Shown here one piece after another: positions 7,460 to 16,119 of a stretch of DNA of 64,000 nucleotides. Below the pieces are notes generated by a model that ran no database searches, was not told the DNA's origin, and worked only from the letters and a program-made list of their open reading frames with translations. Position numbers and translations under genes: made by a program. Each line of letters begins with the position of its first letter. Position 1 is the first letter of the stretch. Origin of the DNA: Aminobacter sp. HY435 (GTDB taxonomy: Bacteria; Pseudomonadota; Alphaproteobacteria; Rhizobiales; Rhizobiaceae); NCBI RefSeq assembly GCF_027568395.1, contig NZ_JANKZL010000002.1:62001-126000 (forward strand), read 5' to 3'.

Positions 7460-10060
7460 CTATCCTTCCAGCACTTCCTTGACGACTGTCGCCAGTTGCT
7501 TGAGCGAGAACGGCTTGGGCAGGAAACCGAACTGCGCGTCGGCGGGCAGGTTCTTGGCGAAAGCGTCCTCGGCGTAGCCCGATACGAAGATGAACTTGAT
7601 GTCGGGCTGACGCTTGCGCAATTCGCCGAGCAGCGTCGGACCGTCCATTTCCGGCATGACCACGTCGGACACCACGATGTCGACCTTGCCTTCCAGTTCC
7701 TCGAACACCTCGAGCGCCTCTACGCCCGACGACGCCTCGTGCACCGTGTAGCCGCGCGAGGTCAAAGCCCTCACGCCGCCCATGCGAACGGCATCCTCGT
7801 CCTCGACCAGCAGCACCGTCGCGGACCCGGACAGGTCGCGGGCCGGGCTCGGAGCCTCGGGCCCCTTGGCGGGCGCCGGCGCCGTACCTTCGGCGACCGT
7901 CCTTGCGTCGCCTTCAAGCACAGGCTGCGGCTTGGCGATGTGGCGCGGCAGGAAAATGCGGAACACCGTGCCCTTGCCGACCTCGGAGTCGCAATAGATG
8001 AAGCCGCCGGTCTGCTTGATGATGCCGTAGACCATCGACAGGCCGAGGCCCGTGCCCTTGCCCACTTCCTTGGTGGTGAAGAACGGCTCGAATATCTTCT
8101 TGAGCACCTCCGGGGGAATGCCCGTACCTGAGTCCTCGACCTCGAGCACGACATAGTCGGCCGGCACCAGCTCACGGTAGCCGTAGGCCTTGACCTCTTC
8201 GGCCGGCACGTTCTTGGTCCGCACCAGCAGGTCGCCGCCATCGGGCATGGCATCACGGGCATTGACGGCGAGGTTGACCACGACCTGCTCGAACTGGCCG
8301 ATATCGGCGCGGATAGGCCAAAGGTCGCGCCCGTGATCGATCTTGAGCTTGATGCTGTTGCCGACAAGGCGTGCCAGAAGCGTACGCAGGTCGGCCAGAA
8401 CGTCGGTCAGGCTCAACACTTCGGGGCGCAGCGTCTGCTTGCGCGAGAATGCCAGCAGCTGCCGCACCAGCGATGCGGCGCGGTTGGCGTTCTGCTTGAT
8501 GTTCATGATGTCGGGGAAGGACGGATCCGACGGGCGGTGGTTGGTCAGAAGCAGGTCCGAGGCCATGATGATGGCCGTCAGGACGTTGTTGAAATCGTGC
8601 GCGATGCCGCCGGCAAGCTGGCCAACTGCCTGCATCTTCTGGCTCTGCGCCATCTGGCTTTCGAGCGCCTTCTGCTCGGTCGTCTCGACGGCGTAGACGA
8701 TGGCCGCCTCTTCCGCGCCCTCGGCATCAGAGCCGTCGGCCACGGCGTTGACGTAGAAGCGCATGTGGCGCTCCTCGTTGTCCGGCAGCACGGTGTCGAT
8801 CGGCGCGATGTCAGCCTGACGCTGGCGCGCCCGCTCAAGCGCTGCAGCGAAGGCGGCCCGGTCGCGTTCGTGAATGACAGTGTCGAGCCTGACGCGGCGA
8901 TCGACGGCGTCGCGGTCGACGACGGTCGAAAACAGCGACAGGAACGGGGCATTGGTGCGCAGGATGCGGCCATTGAGGTCGACGCCGGCAATCGCCATCG
9001 GCGTCGAATTGAAGAAGCGCGTGAAGCGCACCTCGGAGGCGCGCAGCTGGGCGGACGAATCCTCGCCCTGCGTGCGGTTCAGCACGATCGTGCGCGTCGG
9101 CCCGTTGATGCCTTCGCGGCTCGCCGACACGCGGTGCATGAAACGCACCGGCAGGGCCTCGCCGTTGACGGTGGCGAGATCGAGATCGATGACCGCGTTG
9201 CGCGTGGTGCCGGCATCGGCCTTGACCGAACGAACGAGCGCCATGCCGTCGCCGGCCACAACCTCGTCGAGACTGATGGCGCCGGGCGTAAAGCTCGCCA
9301 GATCGATGCCCAGCCAGTTCGCCAGCGTGGCGTTGACATAGGTGATGCGACCGTCCTGATCGGCGGAAAAGAAACCGGCCGGGGCATGGTCGAGATGATC
9401 GATGGCCTGCTGCAGATCGAGGAAGAAACGCTCCTGCTCGGCCCGTTCGGGAGAAATGTCGGCAAGTTGCCAGGCGTTCAGCGGCTGGCGCTGGTCCGGC
9501 ACTGAAAAGGCTCGCGCCCTGACGCGATACCAGCGCGCACCGGGCGCGGCACCGGGGCGGATCGACTGGGCGAGACGAAACTCGCCGTCGCCGACCTGAC
9601 CGTCGCGCAGGCCCGATGCGAGTTCGGAAATGGTCGCGGACGCCTCAGGCACGTCCGAAAGCAGGCCCTCGACGGTCTTCACATCGGCGGCCGTGGTGGC
9701 GCCGGTCATGTCGGCATAAGCGCGGTTGGCGTAGACGACGCGTCCCTTCGCGTCGGTGACGATGAGGCCTTGCGTCATCGAATCGACAAACGCCTTGGAA
9801 AGGCCGTCAGCGGGCGATCGCGGCGCGATCTGGATGAAGCCGATTGCGGTTGCGAACAGATAGCCGACGCCGATCATGGCGAGGACGCCGAGCATGCCCA
9901 GCAGGAACGGGTCGCCGAGACGCTCGCGAAAAATGCCGAAGACGATGGCTGCGCCGGTCAGCACGACGATGAAGATGATCAGCCGGGTGATGGCATCGGG
10001 GCGCGCTGCCTGATCCACGATCGGAACCGGATAAAAGTCGTTGCGCGATTGCTTGGCCAT
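7460..10060 (-). CDS. cckA: Cell-cycle hybrid histidine kinase CckA
   Basis: An 866-residue membrane hybrid kinase, the top of the CckA-ChpT-CtrA phosphorelay that controls replication and division in alphaproteobacteria. It has two N-terminal membrane helices (about residues 22-73) and a string of PAS domains (about 80-450). The HisKA domain carries [11 protein letters not shown] with phospho-acceptor His488. The ATPase domain shows [10 protein letters not shown] and [11 protein letters not shown]. The C-terminal receiver domain has phospho-acceptor Asp799 in [11 protein letters not shown]. The MAKQSRNDF start at 10060 is preferred to an ATG 26 codons upstream. It is divergent from a FliO-like gene, as expected for a CtrA-linked locus. 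Confidence 0.95.
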   Translation of the reverse strand: MAKQSRNDFYPVPIVDQAARPDAITRLIIFIVVLTGAAIVFGIFRERLGDPFLLGMLGVLAMIGVGYLFATAIGFIQIAPRSPADGLSKAFVDSMTQGLIVTDAKGRVVYANRAYADMTGATTAADVKTVEGLLSDVPEASATISELASGLRDGQVGDGEFRLAQSIRPGAAPGARWYRVRARAFSVPDQRQPLNAWQLADISPERAEQERFFLDLQQAIDHLDHAPAGFFSADQDGRITYVNATLANWLGIDLASFTPGAISLDEVVAGDGMALVRSVKADAGTTRNAVIDLDLATVNGEALPVRFMHRVSASREGINGPTRTIVLNRTQGEDSSAQLRASEVRFTRFFNSTPMAIAGVDLNGRILRTNAPFLSLFSTVVDRDAVDRRVRLDTVIHERDRAAFAAALERARQRQADIAPIDTVLPDNEERHMRFYVNAVADGSDAEGAEEAAIVYAVETTEQKALESQMAQSQKMQAVGQLAGGIAHDFNNVLTAIIMASDLLLTNHRPSDPSFPDIMNIKQNANRAASLVRQLLAFSRKQTLRPEVLSLTDVLADLRTLLARLVGNSIKLKIDHGRDLWPIRADIGQFEQVVVNLAVNARDAMPDGGDLLVRTKNVPAEEVKAYGYRELVPADYVVLEVEDSGTGIPPEVLKKIFEPFFTTKEVGKGTGLGLSMVYGIIKQTGGFIYCDSEVGKGTVFRIFLPRHIAKPQPVLEGDARTVAEGTAPAPAKGPEAPSPARDLSGSATVLLVEDEDAVRMGGVRALTSRGYTVHEASSGVEALEVFEELEGKVDIVVSDVVMPEMDGPTLLGELRKRQPDIKFIFVSGYAEDAFAKNLPADAQFGFLPKPFSLKQLATVVKEVLEG

Positions 10061-10269
10061 GCCCCTGCGAGTCTCTCCGGCTCCCTCGTACCGAAGCGGT
10101 TGAATCACATTCTCCTTACCGGGAAAAGGCCCCGACATAAAAAGCCGCGTAAGTTCGGGGCAAGATCATGCTCTTAGCCTCAATCCCGCCAGCAACGCAC
10201 GAATGGCAACTTGCCGTGTGGCCGCGCGTGGCGTTAGTGTCGCGCGCGGCGTGACGACGGGGGAAGCAA

Positions 10270-10989
10270 ATGTTCGAATGGCTGGATAACGTGGCGGGAC
10301 CCGGATACACGGCGGCGATACTGTGGACGTTTGCCGCACTTGTGCTGCTCGTCATCGTTCTGGTCATCGTCAAGCTGATCCGCAGCCTGACCTTCGGAAC
10401 TTTCGTGGCCGGCGGCAGAAACCGCAAGACGCGCCTTGCCGTGATGGACGCGACCGCCGTCGACAGCCAGAGACGTCTGGTGCTGGTGCGGCGCGACGAT
10501 ATCGAACATCTTCTGCTGATCGGTGGCCCGACCGATGTGGTTGTCGAGCGCGACATCAGGCTTTCGGCTTCGCGCCGCCCAGCCCCATCAGCGGATGCCG
10601 CACACGAAGCCCAGCACGCGCTCCGCCCGCAGGCGCAGCGCCTTGAGCCGGCTCCCCAGCAGGCCACCCCTCGCCCTGCCCCACCGGCCCAGCCAAGGCC
10701 CCAGCCGCAGCCAGCGGCACCGGCAGCACGACCGGCACCGCCGAAACTGCCCGTCGCGACAATCCCGCTCTCGCCTCCGCCACCCAGGCCGACGGTTTCC
10801 GCCACCTATGGGGCGGCAGTCCGGCCCGCACCGGCACCCGTACGGCGCGAGGAGATCGACGAGACCCTGATGAAGGAGTTGGAGGTGTCGCTCGACGAAC
10901 CACAGCCGAAAAAGGCTTCTGCGCCGGATACTTCGCTCGACGACGAAATGGCGAAGCTGCTTGGCGAGTTGTCGAGCCACAAGCGCTGA
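10270..10989 (+). CDS. FliO-like membrane protein
   Basis: A 239-residue protein with one N-terminal membrane helix (about residues 15-38), then a small beta-rich FliO-type domain (RLVLVRRDDIEHLLLIGGPTDVVVE). A long Pro/Ala/Gln/Arg-rich linker (about 105-185) leads to an acidic-amphipathic tail. FliO helps assemble the FliPQR core of the flagellar export gate. No flagellar genes are adjacent, so the role may be general. GGGGAAGC sits just before the ATG. It is divergent from cckA with 209 bp between the starts, and ends before a bidirectional terminator. Confidence 0.72.
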   Translation: MFEWLDNVAGPGYTAAILWTFAALVLLVIVLVIVKLIRSLTFGTFVAGGRNRKTRLAVMDATAVDSQRRLVLVRRDDIEHLLLIGGPTDVVVERDIRLSASRRPAPSADAAHEAQHALRPQAQRLEPAPQQATPRPAPPAQPRPQPQPAAPAARPAPPKLPVATIPLSPPPPRPTVSATYGAAVRPAPAPVRREEIDETLMKELEVSLDEPQPKKASAPDTSLDDEMAKLLGELSSHKR

Positions 10990-11048
10990 ATGAGTCATCT
11001 GCAGGCCAGCGTCCTGCAAGATTTGGCTTTCGACTGGAGAAACGATGC

Positions 11049-11077
11049 AAAAAAAGGCGGCCGAAGCCGCCTTTTTT
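11049..11077. terminator. Bidirectional intrinsic terminator
   Basis: A hairpin with GGCGGC and GCCGCC arms and a CGAA loop, flanked by seven A on the left and six T on the right. It can end transcription from both strands. It lies between the convergent FliO-like and dksA genes, exactly where a shared terminator is expected. Confidence 0.92.
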
Positions 11078-11096
11078 GTTGTCCTGGTAACAGCGA

Positions 11097-11513
11097 TCAG
11101 TCGTCGCGGTAGACCTTTTCACGGCGCTCGTGACGTTCCTGTGCTTCGATCGACAGCGTGGCGATCGGACGCGCGTCCAGCCGCTTCAGCGAGATCGGTT
11201 CACCGGTCTCTTCGCAATAACCGTAGGTACCCTCGTCAATCCTCTGCAGCGCCGAGTCGATCTTGGAGATCAACTTGCGTTGACGATCCCGCGCCCTCAA
11301 CTCGATGGCGCGATCCGTCTCGGACGAAGCACGATCGGCAAGGTCCGGATGATTGGCGTTTTCCTGCTGAAGTATTTCGAGGGTCTCGCGCGCCTCGCGA
11401 AGGATGTCGTTCTTCCAGGCAATCAGCTTAGCCTTGAAGTACGACTTCTGCCGTTCATTCATGAACGGCTCCTCCTCGGAGGGAACGTAGCCAAGTGTAA
11501 CGGTATCGTTCAT
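11097..11513 (-). CDS. dksA: DksA/TraR-family RNA polymerase-binding factor
   Basis: A 138-residue secondary-channel factor that works with ppGpp on RNA polymerase. The N-terminal coiled-coil region (about residues 20-85) ends in a DKSA-type tip containing DRASSETDRAIELRARDR. The C-terminal zinc-finger module reads YCEETGEPISLKRLDARP then TLSIEAQE. Only the first of the four classical zinc cysteines is present; the others are Thr, Ser and Glu. This is the cysteine-poor form known from alphaproteobacteria and from P. aeruginosa DksA2. The second ATG (11513) is taken as start. It shares a terminator with the gene to its left. Confidence 0.92.
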   Translation of the reverse strand: MNDTVTLGYVPSEEEPFMNERQKSYFKAKLIAWKNDILREARETLEILQQENANHPDLADRASSETDRAIELRARDRQRKLISKIDSALQRIDEGTYGYCEETGEPISLKRLDARPIATLSIEAQERHERREKVYRDD

Positions 11514-11757
11514 TCGACTCACCCAACAACCCCGTTTTGGCGCCTATATATTCGCGGGCCAACCCTCACACAAGCGTATTCATCGAAAAGTTTACGACTG
11601 GCCCGAACGCTTGTGATTCGGCGTGGCATGCGTGCAACTCCATATCCATGCAACGCACAGCCGCATCGCCCGGTTGCAAGGCGACGAGGGCTTGGATACA
11701 TGCTGGAATGACAGTTTGTGCGGGCTCGCCGGGACGCCTGCCCTTGGGGAGCAATAT

Positions 11758-12261
11758 TTGAGCAAGCTCTTTCTTCTCAGGCACGCAAAGGCAGGCTGGG
11801 CGCTTCCGGGCATGAGGGATTTCGACCGCCCGTTGGACGCAACCGGAATAGCCGACGCCGAATCGACCGGAACGGCGATGCGGGCCAACGGCTACGTCCC
11901 CGAACTGACGCTCTGCTCCAATGCCCGCCGCGCCCGCGAAACGCTCGAGGGGATCGCCGGCCATTCCGACACCGGACGCGTGATCTTCACGGATGCGCTC
12001 TACAGTGCCGACGCCGCCGGTTACCTCGACAGCATCCGCGAGCATGGGCGCCACGGCACGGTGCTCGTTATCGGCCACAACCCAATGATGGAAGACCTGG
12101 CGATCGCGGTTGCCGGAAACGGCGAGGAAAACGCGCTGCACACGCTGCACACCGGTTTTCCGACATCCGGGTTGGCCGTCATTCGCTTTGAGGGTAGCCT
12201 TTCCGAGGCACAACTCGGCCAGGGCTTCCTCGAAGCATTCCTCACGCCTCCCGACCTTTGA
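11758..12261 (+). CDS. SixA-like phosphohistidine phosphatase
   Basis: A 167-residue histidine-phosphatase-superfamily protein. The catalytic LLRHAKAGW motif is at residues 5-13 and the second catalytic His sits in VIGHNPMMEDLA. SixA enzymes remove phosphate from phosphohistidine, for example on phosphotransfer proteins. The TTG start at 11758 is supported by GGGGAG six bases upstream and places the catalytic motif at the very N-terminus, as the family requires. It is divergent from dksA and precedes ycjX by 79 bp. Confidence 0.85.
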   Translation: MSKLFLLRHAKAGWALPGMRDFDRPLDATGIADAESTGTAMRANGYVPELTLCSNARRARETLEGIAGHSDTGRVIFTDALYSADAAGYLDSIREHGRHGTVLVIGHNPMMEDLAIAVAGNGEENALHTLHTGFPTSGLAVIRFEGSLSEAQLGQGFLEAFLTPPDL

Positions 12262-12340
12262 AATCGCTCGCCATTTCAATTCGGCGCGACGGTTCCTATA
12301 TCGGGGCCGGACCGCATCAGGCCCCAAGGGGATCGGACGA

Positions 12341-13816
12341 TTGGCGTCACTGACCACTTTCACCGACGAGGCGCGCATCGCCCTCGACACGTTTTCCGGG
12401 CGCGCGACCGGGTTGTTCTCCCCCTCGCTCAGGCTCGGCGTGACCGGACTGTCGCGCGCCGGCAAGACGGTGTTCATCACCTCATTCGTGCACAACCTGA
12501 TCCACGGCGGCCGGCTGCCGATGTTCGAGGCACAGAAATCCGGTCGAATCGCGCGCGCCTTCCTCGAGGAGCAGCCCGACGACGCAGTGCCGCGCTTCCA
12601 GTACGAGGATCACGTCGCAGCGCTGGTCGACGAGGGCGTCTGGCCCGACTCGACGCGCGCCATCTCCGAACTGCGCCTGACCATAGAATTTGAATCCGCT
12701 TCCGGCTGGAACCGCATGTTTTCAGCAGGAAAACTGTCTGTCGACATCGTTGACTATCCGGGCGAATGGCTGCTCGACCTGCCGCTGCTCGGCAAGAGCT
12801 ACCGCGACTTTTCCCACGAGGCTTTCGAGCTCGCCGGACTGCCCGTGCGGGCGGATTTGTCCGAGGCGTGGCGCGCCCTCTCGGCCACGATCAAACCAGA
12901 CGCCGATGCCGACGAAATGACGGCGCGGCGTTTGGCGGAGGCATTTGCCACCTATCTCAAGGCCTGCAAGGACGACGAGCGCGCGCTGTCCACGCTGCCC
13001 CCCGGCCGCTTCCTGATGCCGGGCGACCTTGAGGGCTCGCCGGCGCTGACCTTTGCGCCGCTTGCCGCGCTGGGCGACGCCCGGGCCAAGCCCGGCTCGC
13101 TGCATGCGATGATGGAGCGCCGCTACGAGGCCTACAAGACGCATGTCGTGAAGCCGTTCTTTCGCGAGCACATCGCGCGGCTTGACCGGCAGATCGTGCT
13201 GATCGACGCCATGCAGGCGCTGAACGCCGGGCCCGGTGCCATCGCCGACCTCGAACGCGCTGTCACGGAAATCCTCGCCTGCTTCAGGCAGGGACGCGGT
13301 AGCGTACTCACCGACCTGTTCTCGCGCCGCATCGACCGCATTCTGGTCGCAGCGACCAAGGCCGACCACCTCCACCACGAAAGCCACGACCGGCTGCAGG
13401 CAATCGTGCGGCGGCTGACCGAGCGCGCCGTCTCCCGCGCCAATCTGTCAGGGGCGGAAGTCGACGTTCTTGCACTCGCAGCCGTGCGGGCGACCCGGGA
13501 AGGCACCGTCAAGCAAGGCCGGGATACGCTGCCTGTCATCATCGGAACGCCGATCAAGGGCGAGCGGATCGGCAAGGAATGCTTCGACGGAAACACCGAA
13601 ACTGCGATATTTCCCGGTGACTTGCCGGACAAGGCGGAAGTCGTCTTCCAGGATTTCGGTATCAACCACCGCCAGGACGCCAACGATCCGACCATCCGTT
13701 TCGTGCGCTTTCGTCCGCCGAGGCTGGAACGCACCGCCGAGGGCGTGACGCTGTCGCTGCCGCACATCCGGCTCGACCGCGCGTTGCAGTTCCTGATTGG
13801 AGACCATCTCGCATGA
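12341..13816 (+). CDS. ycjX: YcjX-like P-loop GTPase (DUF463)
   Basis: A 491-residue protein with a Walker A motif GLSRAGKT near residue 35, and a VDYPGEW Walker-B/switch region near residue 135. The second half has the VAATKADH base-recognition motif. The family is conserved beside ycjF and has been linked to stress responses; the precise substrate is not known. A TTG start at 12341 fits the family N-terminus better than the far-upstream ATG, which lies inside the sixA-like gene. It overlaps ycjF by four bases (ATGA), indicating coupled translation. Confidence 0.88.
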   Translation: MASLTTFTDEARIALDTFSGRATGLFSPSLRLGVTGLSRAGKTVFITSFVHNLIHGGRLPMFEAQKSGRIARAFLEEQPDDAVPRFQYEDHVAALVDEGVWPDSTRAISELRLTIEFESASGWNRMFSAGKLSVDIVDYPGEWLLDLPLLGKSYRDFSHEAFELAGLPVRADLSEAWRALSATIKPDADADEMTARRLAEAFATYLKACKDDERALSTLPPGRFLMPGDLEGSPALTFAPLAALGDARAKPGSLHAMMERRYEAYKTHVVKPFFREHIARLDRQIVLIDAMQALNAGPGAIADLERAVTEILACFRQGRGSVLTDLFSRRIDRILVAATKADHLHHESHDRLQAIVRRLTERAVSRANLSGAEVDVLALAAVRATREGTVKQGRDTLPVIIGTPIKGERIGKECFDGNTETAIFPGDLPDKAEVVFQDFGINHRQDANDPTIRFVRFRPPRLERTAEGVTLSLPHIRLDRALQFLIGDHLA

Positions 13817-14892
13817 GCGCTCCCCGCAAGCCCGCTGCGTTTCACATCGAAAGCGGGCCGTCGCTCCACCCCGCGGGCAAGCCGCCATTGCGCGAACAAG
13901 AACAGCGCAAGCCGCGCGCGCTGGCTGTCGAAACGGCAATCGTTACCCCAGCCGAGATCGACGTCTTTGACGCTGGCGACATCGCCGCCGCCCTGCCCGC
14001 GCCGGCAACGCCGCCGAAACGCCGGTCGCGTATCGGCGCGCTCTTTCTCGGCGCCGCCGGCGTCCTGGTTTCCCTTGGCATCGGCTTGTGGACCGACAGC
14101 CTGATCCGCGATCTTTTTGCCCGCTCGGACTGGCTGGGCTGGCTGGCAGTGGGCGCGACCGGCGTCGCGGCCGCCGCATTGCTCGTCATGCTCGCCCGGG
14201 AGCTACTGGCGCTAACAAGGCTGACCTCGGTAGAACGCCTCAGGGAACGCGCCGCCGACGCCATCGAGCGCGACGATCCAAGGGCGGCGCGCGCCGTGAC
14301 CGACGAGCTGTCACGCTTTGTCAGGTCCAAGGCCGAGACCGCCGCGGGCCGCCGCGCGCTCGAGGAACTGCGCGGCGAAGTGATCGACGGCGGCGACCTC
14401 GTGCGCCTGGCGGAAACCGAGATACTCGCCCCGCTCGACGCCCAGGCCAAGATCCTGATCCTGGACGCGGCAAAGCGCGTCTCGCTGGTGACCGCGGTCA
14501 GCCCGCGCGCCCTCGTCGACATCGCCTATGTCGTGTTCGAGGCCGGCAGGCTGATCCGACGGCTGTCCGAGCTCTACGGCGGCAGGCCGGGCACGCTCGG
14601 CTTCTTCCGCCTGGCGCGCAGCGTGCTGGCGCATCTTGCCATCACCGGCTCGATGGCGGTCGGCGACAGCTTTGTCCAGCAGATCGTCGGCCAGGGGCTG
14701 GCCGCCAAGCTGTCGGCAAAGCTCGGCGAGGGAGTCGTCAACGGCATGATGACGGCACGCATCGGGCTCGCCGCCATGGAGGCCGCTCGCCCCCTACCCT
14801 TTGCTGCCCTGAAACGCCCAGGCATGGGCGACTTTCTCGCCGCGCTCACGACTTTTGCGAGCAAGGACAAGGCTCCGCAGACACCGAAATAG
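13813..14892 (+). CDS. ycjF: YcjF-family inner-membrane protein (DUF697)
   Basis: A 359-residue membrane protein. A basic, low-complexity N-terminal 70 residues is followed by two membrane helices (about 75-95 and 103-128). The large C-terminal DUF697 region contains the hydrophobic YVVFEAGRLIRRLSELYGG and GSMAVGDSFVQQIVGQG segments. It is the constant partner of YcjX, and the ATGA overlap with ycjX supports a complex in the inner membrane. Molecular function is unknown. A weak CtrA-like half site (TTAACCAT) follows the gene. Confidence 0.86.
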   Translation: MSAPRKPAAFHIESGPSLHPAGKPPLREQEQRKPRALAVETAIVTPAEIDVFDAGDIAAALPAPATPPKRRSRIGALFLGAAGVLVSLGIGLWTDSLIRDLFARSDWLGWLAVGATGVAAAALLVMLARELLALTRLTSVERLRERAADAIERDDPRAARAVTDELSRFVRSKAETAAGRRALEELRGEVIDGGDLVRLAETEILAPLDAQAKILILDAAKRVSLVTAVSPRALVDIAYVVFEAGRLIRRLSELYGGRPGTLGFFRLARSVLAHLAITGSMAVGDSFVQQIVGQGLAAKLSAKLGEGVVNGMMTARIGLAAMEAARPLPFAALKRPGMGDFLAALTTFASKDKAPQTPK

Positions 14893-14965
14893 ACAAAGCG
14901 TTAACCATTTTTCGCCATGGTCCAGACAGCAAATCGTTCCCAGTTTCCTGTTGTCGGGTGTCTCC

Positions 14966-15523
14966 ATGAAGCGCTTGTTGAAGTCCGCCGTGCTGCCAGT
15001 CGTCGCGGCCATCGCCCTGCCGGGCGCCGCGGTCGCCGGCTCGGCGAAGGCACCGGAGCGCGACCAGAAATTCTTCAAGGCGGTCGAAGGCGAATGGGTT
15101 GGCCCGGGCGAGATCGTCGCCGGCAAATACAAGGGCACCAAGTTTACCTGCACCTTCACCGGCTCGACGCCTGACGGCAAGCTCGGCATGGCGCTGGACG
15201 GCGGCTGCCGCGTCGGCATGTTCACCCAGAAAATGTCGGCCCAGATCGAGCAGAAGGGCCGCAGCGGCTACAAGGGCACTTTCCTCGACGGCTCGGCCGG
15301 CAAGGGCATGGACATCATCTCGGGCAGTGTCGTCGACGGCCGCAAGGTGGTGCTGTCACTCAACCGCAACCAGCTCAACGGCGTGATGCAGGCGCGTGTG
15401 CCCGACGAGAATTCGATGCATGTCACCGTCTCGGTGCGCGTCGAAAAGCAGCTGGTGCCGGTCATTGGCATGAAGCTGACCCGCGTCGATGGTTCCGCCG
15501 TTGGCGCCATCGCCAAGAACTGA
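14966..15523 (+). CDS. Exported hypothetical protein
   Basis: A 185-residue protein with a clean Sec signal peptide (MKRLLKSAVLPVVAAIALPG, cleavage after AVA). The mature part is rich in Gly and Lys and appears all-beta. It contains repeated strands such as EGEWVGPGEIVAGKYKG and two cysteines that could form one disulfide. I recognise only that similar periplasmic proteins occur in rhizobia. A TTAACCAT sequence at 14900-14907 upstream resembles a CtrA half site. It ends before a bidirectional terminator. Confidence 0.8.
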   Translation: MKRLLKSAVLPVVAAIALPGAAVAGSAKAPERDQKFFKAVEGEWVGPGEIVAGKYKGTKFTCTFTGSTPDGKLGMALDGGCRVGMFTQKMSAQIEQKGRSGYKGTFLDGSAGKGMDIISGSVVDGRKVVLSLNRNQLNGVMQARVPDENSMHVTVSVRVEKQLVPVIGMKLTRVDGSAVGAIAKN

Positions 15524-15542
15524 TCTCTTCTTCCGACAGCAA

Positions 15543-15573
15543 AAAGGGCGGCGCCTCCAGGACGCCGCCCTTT
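15543..15573. terminator. Bidirectional intrinsic terminator
   Basis: Arms AAAGGGCGGCG (15543-15553) and CGCCGCCCTTT (15563-15573) with a nine-base loop. It lies between convergent genes ending at 15523 and 15588. The A and T tails allow termination on either strand. Confidence 0.88.
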
Positions 15574-15587
15574 GTCTATCTGTCGCC

Positions 15588-15854
15588 TCAGCCCTTGATG
15601 GCCGCGAGCAGCTCATCATAGGCCTTGCAGGCGTCGTCCGACGTGGTCGAACCCTGATACTTGCTGGTGACTTCCGCGACCTTGGCGGTCAGTTCGCCCG
15701 CCTTGGCCGGATCCTTCGTCACCGCGTCCTGAAGCGCAGCCACCACTTCCTGGCCCTTCTTGGCCATGACATCAGCGGTGCATTCCGGCGCCTTTGAGCA
15801 GGCCGAAAGGCCAAGTGCTGCAACGCCCAGCAGCGCGAATACGATCTTGTTCAT
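15588..15854 (-). CDS. Small predicted lipoprotein
   Basis: An 88-residue protein with a lipoprotein signal (MNKIVFALLGVAALGLSAC, lipobox LSAC, lipidated Cys19). A short helical domain follows, with two further cysteines (PECTAD and DDACKAY) that may form a disulfide. Function is unknown. The start is fixed by the signal peptide. It is divergent from the Kef-type antiporter gene with a 265-bp gap in which I see no other gene. Confidence 0.82.
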   Translation of the reverse strand: MNKIVFALLGVAALGLSACSKAPECTADVMAKKGQEVVAALQDAVTKDPAKAGELTAKVAEVTSKYQGSTTSDDACKAYDELLAAIKG

Positions 15855-16119
15855 GTCAATCCTCTCCTCGTGGCCAACGCAATGTCGGCGGCAGTTCAGC
15901 CCCTCGCTGGGCGAAACCGTGCCCGCCTTAGCCTCACTCCCTGTCGCACGCAATGACGGGTTGTAGAGCCACGGATGCCGCAGCCACATCCACGATGAGC
16001 AACGTAGCGTCATGGCAACGATTCGATGTTGACGGTGGGCTGTTCGCCAGCCACCGAAGCACCTATCTTGAACTTCCCAGACGGCGTTGGCCGCGCAACC
16101 ACAAGACACGGGAGCACAC

